Shown here piece by piece: positions 6,227-12,746 of a stretch of DNA of 14,241 nucleotides. The notes below the pieces were generated by a model, which was given only the letters and a program-made list of their open reading frames with translations, was not told where the DNA came from and did no database searches. Within the stretch, counting starts at the first letter, position 1, and each line of letters opens with the position of its first letter. The stretch covers positions 1 to 14,241 of the forward strand of contig CAZBUH010000048.1 of the NCBI GenBank assembly GCA_964495095.1. Direction: 5' to 3'. The position numbers and the translations under genes were made by a program. Source of the DNA: CAZBUH01 sp964495095. GTDB taxonomy: Bacteria > Bacillota > Clostridia > Oscillospirales > Oscillospiraceae.

Positions 6227-7610
6227 CAAGTGGTTTGAAAACCACAGAACCGAGCTTCTGAGCGATATTTCAAGGCTTGTGGCCGTAAAAAGTCCCCGGG
6301 GCGAGCCTGAAAAGGATAGGCCCTTCGGCAAAGGCCCCGCAGAGGCGGTGAGGACCGCGGCTGAAATTATGTACGGCTACGGCCTGAACGTAAGAAATTT
6401 CGGGGATATAGTGGTGACCGGCGATATAAGCAGTGCGCCGCCGAAGCTCGGCATCCTGGCTCATCTGGACGTCGTGCCGGAGGGGGAGGGCTGGAGCTCC
6501 GACCCGTATAAAATGGAGCTTCGGGACGGGAAAATATACGGTCGCGGCGTGTCCGACGACAAAGGCCCCGCCATGGCTGCGCTTTTCGCCATGCGCTGCG
6601 TAAAGGAGCTTTGCCCGGAGCTTAAGCAGGGCTGCCGGCTTATCCTGGGCTCGGCCGAGGAGACGGGCAGCGAGGATATAGCGTACTACAAAAATATAGA
6701 GGCAATGCCGCCTATGGTTTTCACCCCTGACGGGGAGTTCCCGGTGGTGAATTTTGAAAAGGGGCGCTACGCACCCAATTTCGGGGATTCCTGGCCGGAG
6801 GAGGACGCGGCGCCGCGGGTGGTCTCATTTAAAGGCGGCGTCACGGCGAATATCGTACCGCACAGGGCCCAGGCGGAAATCGCCGGTATGACGCTGGACT
6901 TTGTGGAGCATTTCTGCCGGGAATTTTCAAAGCGCACAGGCGCACAGATAACGGCGGAGCAGGGCGAGGGGACTGTTAAGGTCTGTGCAGAGGGCAGGGC
7001 CGCCCACGCCTCGGCCCCCGGTGACGGTATAAACGCTCAGACGGCGCTTATAGAGATGCTTGCCAATATGCCTTTCGCCGCTTCAAAGAGCTACACCGCT
7101 CTTTATAACCTGCACCTTCTTTTCCCCCACGGCGATTGGGAGGGGGAGGCCCTGGACGTGAAGATGAGCGACGAGCTTTCCGGAGAGCTTACGGTGAATT
7201 TCGGCGTCCTTCAGATGGATGGCCGCGGCTTCAGGGCGAATATCGACTGCCGCGCTCCCGCCTGCGCCACGGAGGAGAATTTTGTCGGGCCTGTAAACGA
7301 CGCTTTCTCAAAATGCGGTTTCTGGCTGATAGGCGAGAATAAATACGAGCCTCCTCACCACACCCCGGCGGAGAGCGAATTTGTAAGGACGCTCCTGAAG
7401 GCATACGAGGACTGTACCGGGAACGAGGGCCGGTGCATATCCATCGGCGGCGGCTCCTATGTGCACAGCATAGAGGGCGGCGTGGCCTACGGTTGCTGTA
7501 TGCCGGGAGTGAACACAAATATGCACGGAGCAAATGAGTTTATGCCGGTGGACGACCTTATTCTGGCCGCGAAAATTTTCACTGTGGCCATAATTGAGCT
7601 CTGCCGCTGA
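6210..7610 (+). CDS. pepV: PepV-type M20 dipeptidase
   Basis: A 466-residue M20 metallopeptidase of the PepV/Sapep group, which hydrolyses dipeptides such as the end products of aminopeptidase action. Metal and catalytic motifs are His85 and Asp87 (AHLDVVPEG), Asp116-Asp117 (GRGVSDDKGP), Glu150-Glu151 (SAEETGSED), Asp174 (TPDGEFP) and His439 (NMHGANEFMP). The lid-domain signature HASAPGDGINAQTALIEML and GGGSYVHSI in the C-terminal catalytic part complete the pattern. Two ATG codons are adjacent (6210 and 6213), both inside the M18 3' end. Upstream AAGGGGG is rather far, so translation may rely on coupling. As the last gene of the prfA-led operon, its stop is followed by a repeat-rich region without a clear terminator before the hairpins near 7861-7925. 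Confidence 0.93.
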   Translation: MMKKIDKWFENHRTELLSDISRLVAVKSPRGEPEKDRPFGKGPAEAVRTAAEIMYGYGLNVRNFGDIVVTGDISSAPPKLGILAHLDVVPEGEGWSSDPYKMELRDGKIYGRGVSDDKGPAMAALFAMRCVKELCPELKQGCRLILGSAEETGSEDIAYYKNIEAMPPMVFTPDGEFPVVNFEKGRYAPNFGDSWPEEDAAPRVVSFKGGVTANIVPHRAQAEIAGMTLDFVEHFCREFSKRTGAQITAEQGEGTVKVCAEGRAAHASAPGDGINAQTALIEMLANMPFAASKSYTALYNLHLLFPHGDWEGEALDVKMSDELSGELTVNFGVLQMDGRGFRANIDCRAPACATEENFVGPVNDAFSKCGFWLIGENKYEPPHHTPAESEFVRTLLKAYEDCTGNEGRCISIGGGSYVHSIEGGVAYGCCMPGVNTNMHGANEFMPVDDLILAAKIFTVAIIELCR

Positions 7611-7631
7611 AAAACCGGCTGCCGGCTACGT

Positions 7632-7847
7632 GCGCCATAAAGCGGTGTCTGCCGTTACCGGGCGCAAGCATAGCGAATAGTATAATCTCAATGCGCCATG
7701 AAGAATCTCAATCAATAGATATCTTTCGTTACCGTGCGCAAGCATAGCGAGTAGTATAATCTCAATGCGCCATGAAGAATCTCGATTGAGCGGTGTCTCT
7801 CGTTACCGTGCGCAAGCATGACGAATAGTATAATCTCAATGCGCCAT
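7632..7847. repeat. Tandem repeat: three 47-bp units at 74-bp period
   Basis: Near-identical 47-base units lie at 7653-7699, 7727-7773 and 7801-7847, exactly 74 bases apart. They begin with CGTTACCG, continue GCGCAAGCAT, and end AGTATAATCTCAATGCGCCAT. The 27-base linkers at 7700-7726 and 7774-7800 share their first ten bases (GAAGAATCTC) and then diverge. A truncated linker at 7639-7652 follows a leading GCGCCAT at 7632, giving a shorter first period of 61 bases. Each unit contains GCGCA and TGCGC about 25 bases apart, able to form a small stem. On the - strand the units read ATTCTTCATGGCGC and ATTCGCTATGCTTGCGC, reminiscent of short interspersed elements seen between genes in other Clostridia (inference). 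No coding frame is supported. Confidence 0.9.
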
Positions 7848-7848
7848 A

Positions 7849-7886
7849 AAATTCTTTTTGATACTTTTTCTTGAAAGAAAAAGTAT
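7849..7886 (+). repeat. TTCTTTTTG-hairpin element, copy 1 (upstream of tepA)
   Basis: AATTCTTTTTG leads into a 12-bp AT-rich hairpin: arm 7861-7872, GA centre, arm 7875-7886. The same arrangement, with a 20-base identical hairpin core, recurs on the opposite strand at 14204-14241 before glgA. In both cases the element reads towards the start of the downstream gene. It looks like a small dispersed repeat; whether it acts in RNA is unknown. Confidence 0.8.
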
Positions 7887-7890
7887 AGAG

Positions 7891-7932
7891 CCCCCTTTTG
7901 CTACAGATAATGTAGCAGAAGGGGGTATTTTT
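7891..7932 (+). promoter_or_regulatory. GC-rich hairpin that encloses the tepA ribosome binding site
   Basis: Arm 7891-7905 pairs with arm 7911-7925 over 15 positions (one T.G wobble) around a GATAA loop. The 3' arm ends AGAAGGGGG, which is the only Shine-Dalgarno-like sequence before the ATG at 7933, seven bases away. The arm is followed by TATTTTTA, so the same hairpin could also stop transcription. Either way it should restrain tepA expression unless the stem is opened. The pairing and position are seen directly; regulation is inferred. Confidence 0.7.
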
Positions 7933-8634
7933 ATGGGTGAAAACAACAGTGAGAACGGGATTTACCAAAAAGACCAGATAAACGATATGGGCAGCGTCAC
8001 CTCGAAAACCGCCAGGGGTATGATACACTGCGTAACGATAGTAGGCCAGATCGAGGGCCACCAGATACTGCCCTCGGACAGCAAAAGCACAAAATACGAG
8101 CATGTTATGCCCCAGCTTGCGGCGGTGGAGGAGAGCGATGAGATAGAGGGCCTGCTGGTCCTGCTGAATACAATGGGCGGGGACGTGGAGGCAGGACTGG
8201 GCATCGCGGAGCTTATCGCCAGCATGTCAAAGCCCACGGCGTCCCTGGTGCTGGGCGGCGGCCACTCCATAGGCGTGCCACTGGCAGTGTCGGCAAAGCG
8301 CTCCTTTATCGCGCCATCTGCGGCCATGACCATACATCCGGTGCGGATAACCGGCGTTGTCATAGGCACGCCCCAGACCTACAACTATTTCAGCCGCATA
8401 CAGGAGCGGATAGTCCAGTTCGTAACGGAAAACTCCAGTATAACCAGGGAAAAATTCCTGGAATATATGATGAAAACCGGCGAGCTTACAACTGACGTAG
8501 GCTCCGTAGTTTACGGAGAGGAGGCTGTGTCCTGCGGCCTTATCGACCAGTTGGGCGGCCTCTCGGACGCGCTGGGCTATTTACATGGCGAGATTGAAAA
8601 AAGAAGGGCGGCGGAGCGGGAGGCTCTGAGCTGA
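7933..8634 (+). CDS. tepA: TepA-like ClpP-family serine peptidase
   Basis: A 233-residue member of the ClpP/crotonase fold, closest in pattern to the Firmicutes TepA (YmfB) group rather than to housekeeping ClpP. The catalytic triad can be read as Ser112 (GGGHSIGVPLAVSAKRS), His135 (MTIHPVR) and Asp188 (ELTTDVG), with the following GEEAVSCGLIDQLGG as in ClpP. KYEHVMPQL and LLNTMGGDVEAGL are typical TepA segments. The protein has no signal peptide, so it is cytosolic. Which unfoldase, if any, it pairs with cannot be told from here. A TTG at 7858 would give a longer frame, but that stretch is hairpin sequence; ATG 7933 with AGGGGG seven bases upstream is preferred. In Bacillus the gene lies near spoIIIE; no ftsK/spoIIIE gene is in this window. 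Confidence 0.88.
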   Translation: MGENNSENGIYQKDQINDMGSVTSKTARGMIHCVTIVGQIEGHQILPSDSKSTKYEHVMPQLAAVEESDEIEGLLVLLNTMGGDVEAGLGIAELIASMSKPTASLVLGGGHSIGVPLAVSAKRSFIAPSAAMTIHPVRITGVVIGTPQTYNYFSRIQERIVQFVTENSSITREKFLEYMMKTGELTTDVGSVVYGEEAVSCGLIDQLGGLSDALGYLHGEIEKRRAAEREALS

Positions 8635-8652
8635 CCTCTCGCCCTGTTTTTT
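8616..8652 (+). terminator. Candidate terminator overlapping the tepA 3' end
   Basis: An 8-bp stem (8616-8623 with 8635-8642, one G.T pair) encloses an 11-base loop containing the tepA stop codon. CCTG and six T follow. The spacing between stem and T-run is longer than ideal, so it is a moderate candidate. The 50 bases from here to the convergent mscS stop show no other clear hairpin. Confidence 0.4.
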
Positions 8653-8702
8653 ACGGCCCTATTTTGCAGCGTGGCTCTCTGCCTTTCGTTTTAGCGTCAA
8701 AT

Positions 8703-9566
8703 TCAGTCCTTCTCAATATGTACGTTCATATGGGGATAAGTCATCTCCACGCCGTTTTCATCAAACCTTGTCTTGATGTTTTCCATAATGGCAAAATACG
8801 CGTCCCAATAATCCGCCGTGCTTACCCACGCCCGGAGCACGTATTTTATTGAGCTGTCGTCGTAGGAGAGGACGGCGGCGAAAATCTCCGGGTCATGTAT
8901 TACGGCGGGGATGCTTGCGGACTCCTTAAGAGAGCGTATGGTGTCCTCCACAGGGGAATCGTAGGAGGCGGAGACCTCGATATCTATGCGCCGCTTTTCG
9001 CAGCAGGTGTAGTTCGTTATCTTTCCTGCTGTAAGCTCGCTGTTGGGGGCGAAAATCACTTTGTTGTCTATGGTGGTGATTTGAGTATAGAACATGCCAA
9101 TCTGTTTTATATTTCCGCTTACGCCTCCGGCCTCGATAAAATCGCCGGTCTTAAAGGGCTTGGCGACTAGTATGGTTATGCCGCCCGCCAGATTTGAAAG
9201 GGAGCCCTGTATTGCCAGCGAAACGGCAAGGCCCGCCACGCTGAAAAGCGCGATAAGGGAGGTCACGTCAAAGCCAAGGCTGCCAGCGGCGATAAGTATT
9301 GCCAGGAATATGAGCAGCGCCTTTAAAATATTCCTGAGAAAGGAGCGGAGGCTGGGCTCCAGCTTTGATTTCTGAGCGCCCTTGTCGAGAATTTTCAGCA
9401 GAAGCTTTATTGTAAGCAGGCATACGGCCAAAATGACCGCAGTTGTAATAAGCCTGCCCAGTGTGATTTGACCCAGGGAAAAGCCCAGGGCTTTTTCAAT
9501 AGCGCTGGTTGTCCGGCCTACGGAGTCGGACATGGTGTCGGTCACAGATTCTATTGTGTCCTGCAT
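8703..9566 (-). CDS. mscS: MscS-type mechanosensitive ion channel
   Basis: A 287-residue membrane protein of the small-conductance mechanosensitive channel family, which opens under membrane tension to release solutes during hypo-osmotic shock. Hydrophobic segments at about 36-58, 78-98 and 102-120 form TM1 to TM3. The pore helix shows the Ala/Gly-rich VAGLAVSLAIQGSLSNLAGGITIL followed by KPFKTGDFIE, as in MscS. FAPNSEL (162-168) belongs to the cytoplasmic beta domain, and the C-terminal part makes the vestibule. Length matches E. coli MscS. AAAGGA in the final codons of the upstream fusion gene serves as its ribosome site, and only three bases separate that stop from this ATG, so the channel is made from the glycogen operon message. 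Confidence 0.93.
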   Translation of the reverse strand: MQDTIESVTDTMSDSVGRTTSAIEKALGFSLGQITLGRLITTAVILAVCLLTIKLLLKILDKGAQKSKLEPSLRSFLRNILKALLIFLAILIAAGSLGFDVTSLIALFSVAGLAVSLAIQGSLSNLAGGITILVAKPFKTGDFIEAGGVSGNIKQIGMFYTQITTIDNKVIFAPNSELTAGKITNYTCCEKRRIDIEVSASYDSPVEDTIRSLKESASIPAVIHDPEIFAAVLSYDDSSIKYVLRAWVSTADYWDAYFAIMENIKTRFDENGVEMTYPHMNVHIEKD

Positions 9567-9569
9567 ATT

Positions 9570-12500
9570 CTACATCCTTTCGTATCTTTTTGTAAGGCTT
9601 CTGAGTCCGGCGGCCTGTTCTTCCGTAAGCTGTTCCCATTTTACGCGCCATTTCCAGTTCCCGTCGGGGGTGCCCGGCACATTGAGCCGGGCCGAGTTAT
9701 CAAGGAGCAGTACGTCCTGAAGCTGGGCTATTACCCAGGGACAGGAGGTGCTCCAAAGCTTTTCCAGCGCCTCCCGGGCCTTTTCGGCGCTCCCGCACCA
9801 TCCGGCCAGAGTTTCGTTATCATGGGTGCCTGTGAAGAATAAGCGCCTTTTGGACAGCTCCGGCGGCATGTGCGACATTTCCTCTGAGGAAAACTGCCAC
9901 ACGTTCATGCCGGGATAGCCCAAAAGCTTTATAAGGTTGTATACGCCGGCGTCGAGAACGCCAAGGTCCTCCGCGATGACCGGCAGCGGCCCAATGGCCT
10001 TCTCAGCGGCTTTAAAAAGCCTGCCTCCTATGCCCGGCATCCACAGGCCATCCTTGGCGGAGGCGTTTTCCGGTATGGCGTAGTAGGCGGAAAAGCTGCG
10101 GAAATGGTCAAGGCGGATGTAGTCAAACCGGCGGAGGGAAAGGCGCAGCCGCTGAATCCACCAGGCAAAGCCGTCCTCCTCCATGGCGCGCCAGTCGTAG
10201 AGGGGATTGCCCCAGTCCTGGCCCTCCGGCGAGAAGTAGTCCGGCGGCACCCCGGCGCGCATTGTGACGCGGCCCTCCGGAGAGAGGATGAAAAGCTCCC
10301 TGTGGGCCCAGGTGTCGGCGCTCTCCGGGGCCACATAGATGGGCACGTCGCCTATGATTTTTACGCCCTTTTTATGGGCGTATTCCAGCACCTGCTCCCA
10401 CCTGAGCCAAAAGGCGCACTGATTTTTTTCAATTTCCGCCACCTGCGGGGCAAATTCCCGGAACAGCTCCGGCAAGTCCCGTCTGTCTCTGTATTTTGCG
10501 GGCCAGTCCGGCCAATTTGGGCCGAATTTTTCGGATATGGCCTGATAAAGTGCATAGTCCGGCAGCCAGTAGGAATTTTCGCGGCGGAAATCTGAAAGCT
10601 CCTGCTGGGATACCCGGGATGCTTTATACAGCTCCGTGTTTCCGGCGAAAACCCCGGGGCTCCAGTAGGGGGAAGCGCCTTTTCCCACGGGATTCAGGGG
10701 CAGTATCTGCCAAAGCTTTTGCCCTGCTGTGGACAGGAAGTCGATAAATCGCTCTGCGTCCCCGTCCAGCTTTCCCGAGGGGAGGGAGCTTACATGGCAC
10801 AGTATGCCGGAGCAGCGGGGCAGGTCGGGAAAATCCGGGGCTTTCGGCCGTATGCACAGCAGCGCGCCCTGAAGAGGGGCAAGCTGAACGGAGATCTTCC
10901 CGTCCTCAAGTGTGTATTCCCGGGACGACAGCAGCTCCAGCGCCCAGCCCGAGGCGGGCAGAAGGGCGGTGTGGGAGTTGAAAACGTCCCGGTTTACAAG
11001 GGCTATAAGCGTCTCGCCGTCACCTGCGCGGATGCAGCCGCACACATCCTCACCGAAAGCGGCGGGGGTAAAGCTCCCGGTTTTCAGGGCGGGGTGCTCT
11101 GAATAAATCTCTGCAAGACGGCGGTAGTGCTCCAGAAGCTCCCTGTCCTCGCGGCCCCAGGGATAGGTGCCGCGGTTGTAGGGGTCGGGATAGCCCTGCA
11201 TACCGGCCTCGTCCCCGTAATATATACAGGGCACACCCGGAAAGGCGTATTGAAGCAGCGACAGGAGCTTCAGCCTTGCTTTCGCAAGGCCGTACTTATT
11301 TTCGCTGAGACGGAAAAACTCCCGCCGGCTGTCCGGCAGGTCCTCCGGAGCGTCGCCCATGAGGGTCATTATCCTGACGCTGTCATGTGTGCCTATAAGA
11401 TTCAGGGCGCCGTAGAAATTTTCCTTTGGGTAATTTTCGGAAAGGCTGTACATAAGCTCAGCCACATCATCGGCGCTGCGGCGGCCAAGCATAAAGTCGG
11501 TCATGGCAGTGCGGAAAGGGTAGTGCATGGTGCAGTCCAGCTCGTCACCGAGAAAATAGCGGCGCATCACCCCGTAGCTCTCCTTGTTGCTGGCGTCCTC
11601 CCAGACCTCGCCCATAAGGAGGCCGTCCTTTTTTTCGTCCCGCAGGGCCTTTTTTACCCCGGCGATAAATTCGTCCGGCAGCTCGTCGGCTACGTCCAGC
11701 CGCCAGCCTCTGGCGCCCATGCGGAGCCATTTCCTTATAACGGAGTTTTCCCCGCCGTAGATAAATTCACGGTAGGACGGGGTCATCTCCCGGACGTTGG
11801 GCAGGTCGTCCACGCCCCACCAGCACTGGTATTTTGCGGGGTATTCCTGAAAAACGTACCAGTCCCGGTATTCTGAGTCCGGGGACGAGCAGGCGCCGGA
11901 GCCGTAATTGCCGTATTTATCGAAATAGACGCTGTCGGCCCCTGTGTGGCTGAAAACGCCGTCCAAAATGACGCTTATACCCAGCTTCTCCGCTTCGCGG
12001 CACAGCCGGGAAAAGGCCCCGTCGCCGCCAAAGGAGGGGTCAACGGACATGTAGTCAGCCGTGTCGTATTTGTGGTTGCTGGCGGCTGTAAATATTGGGT
12101 TTAAGTATATTACTCCCACACCAAGGCTTTTGAGGTATTGGAGCTTTTCAATTATGCCCTGGAGATTCCCGCCGAAAAAGGGCCAGCGGGTCACGTTTCC
12201 CTGGGGATCCTTTGTGTAGCAGGGCGTGTCGTCCCAGTCCTGGTGTACCACGCGCCGCGGGCCTTTCCAGCCCTGGGGCCTGGCGGCGTTTTTCTGGCAC
12301 TGCTCCCAATCGGAGCCGCGGCGGAATCTGTCGGGGAAAATCTGATATACGATAGAGCTCTTATACCATTCCGGGGTCACAGAGGGCTTATAGACCGTTA
12401 TCTGGTAGGAGGGAGGCTCCGAGTCCCAGACGCTGCCAATGCCGCCAAGGCGCTTTTCGTTGTTTCCGTAATAGAGCGTTTCGCCGTCAGGCGCTTTTGC

Positions 12501-12746
12501 AATGAAGCTGTACCACAGCAGGCAGCCTGTGTCAGGGGCGCTGAACCTGGCGTAAAAATAGCTGCCGTCCCGGGTCTCCATAGGTATGAGCCGCTCGCCG
12601 TCCTCCTGGCTCCAAAGGCGCAATATGCAGGAAAATCCCGGCTCCGGGCTGTCCGCCTCCAGAGCCAGGAATATTTCCGACGATATCTCTGCCGCCCCGA
12701 AGGGACGGCGGAATTTTTCATCGTGAGAATTATGGAATAAGTACAT
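9570..12746 (-). CDS. Fused GH13 neopullulanase-like enzyme and GH77 4-alpha-glucanotransferase
   Basis: A 1058-residue two-enzyme protein without signal peptide. Residues 1-about 120 resemble the beta-sandwich (CBM34-like) module that precedes neopullulanase/cyclomaltodextrinase-type GH13 enzymes. About 125-635 is the GH13 part: SSIVYQIFPDRF start, Asp262/His267 (DGVFSH), nucleophile Asp351 (GWRLDVADE), acid/base Glu380 (GEVWED), Asp455 (GTHDSVR), then a C-terminal beta domain. From 644 (RCSGILCHVSSLPSG) to the end is GH77 (MalQ): Asp880 (RLDHFRSF), Glu926 (IAEDLG) and Asp976 (TGTHDNET). All catalytic residues of both halves are present and the frame is unbroken, so both should be active. 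GH13 would cleave alpha-1,4 and perhaps alpha-1,6 links; MalQ transfers glucan segments. The GH77 part is about 415 residues, shorter than typical MalQ, with compressed loops after LPSG and after AGNTELY. The start overlaps the glgA stop by one base (TGATG). Confidence 0.92.
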   Translation of the reverse strand: MYLFHNSHDEKFRRPFGAAEISSEIFLALEADSPEPGFSCILRLWSQEDGERLIPMETRDGSYFYARFSAPDTGCLLWYSFIAKAPDGETLYYGNNEKRLGGIGSVWDSEPPSYQITVYKPSVTPEWYKSSIVYQIFPDRFRRGSDWEQCQKNAARPQGWKGPRRVVHQDWDDTPCYTKDPQGNVTRWPFFGGNLQGIIEKLQYLKSLGVGVIYLNPIFTAASNHKYDTADYMSVDPSFGGDGAFSRLCREAEKLGISVILDGVFSHTGADSVYFDKYGNYGSGACSSPDSEYRDWYVFQEYPAKYQCWWGVDDLPNVREMTPSYREFIYGGENSVIRKWLRMGARGWRLDVADELPDEFIAGVKKALRDEKKDGLLMGEVWEDASNKESYGVMRRYFLGDELDCTMHYPFRTAMTDFMLGRRSADDVAELMYSLSENYPKENFYGALNLIGTHDSVRIMTLMGDAPEDLPDSRREFFRLSENKYGLAKARLKLLSLLQYAFPGVPCIYYGDEAGMQGYPDPYNRGTYPWGREDRELLEHYRRLAEIYSEHPALKTGSFTPAAFGEDVCGCIRAGDGETLIALVNRDVFNSHTALLPASGWALELLSSREYTLEDGKISVQLAPLQGALLCIRPKAPDFPDLPRCSGILCHVSSLPSGKLDGDAERFIDFLSTAGQKLWQILPLNPVGKGASPYWSPGVFAGNTELYKASRVSQQELSDFRRENSYWLPDYALYQAISEKFGPNWPDWPAKYRDRRDLPELFREFAPQVAEIEKNQCAFWLRWEQVLEYAHKKGVKIIGDVPIYVAPESADTWAHRELFILSPEGRVTMRAGVPPDYFSPEGQDWGNPLYDWRAMEEDGFAWWIQRLRLSLRRFDYIRLDHFRSFSAYYAIPENASAKDGLWMPGIGGRLFKAAEKAIGPLPVIAEDLGVLDAGVYNLIKLLGYPGMNVWQFSSEEMSHMPPELSKRRLFFTGTHDNETLAGWCGSAEKAREALEKLWSTSCPWVIAQLQDVLLLDNSARLNVPGTPDGNWKWRVKWEQLTEEQAAGLRSLTKRYERM

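Noticed and set aside
7611..7628. CCGG-CTG-CCGG as a terminator after pepV
   Set aside because: The stem is only four bases with a three-base loop and no T-run follows.
7829..7834. TATAAT in the third repeat as the -10 box of a tepA promoter
   Set aside because: The hexamer is perfect, but the nearest -35-like sequence (TTACCG) is 20 bases away instead of about 17, there is no TGn extension, and the same hexamer occurs in all three units. Kept only as a feature of the repeat.
7632..7847. CRISPR-like array (47-bp repeat, 27-bp linker)
   Set aside because: The linkers resemble one another (shared first ten bases) instead of being unique, there are only three units, the repeat is long for CRISPR, and no cas gene is in the window. 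It is better described as a tandem duplication.
7858..7932. TTG start at 7858 giving tepA 25 extra residues
   Set aside because: The extra stretch is made entirely of the two hairpins, lacks a ribosome site before TTG, and TepA proteins begin near the ATG at 7933.
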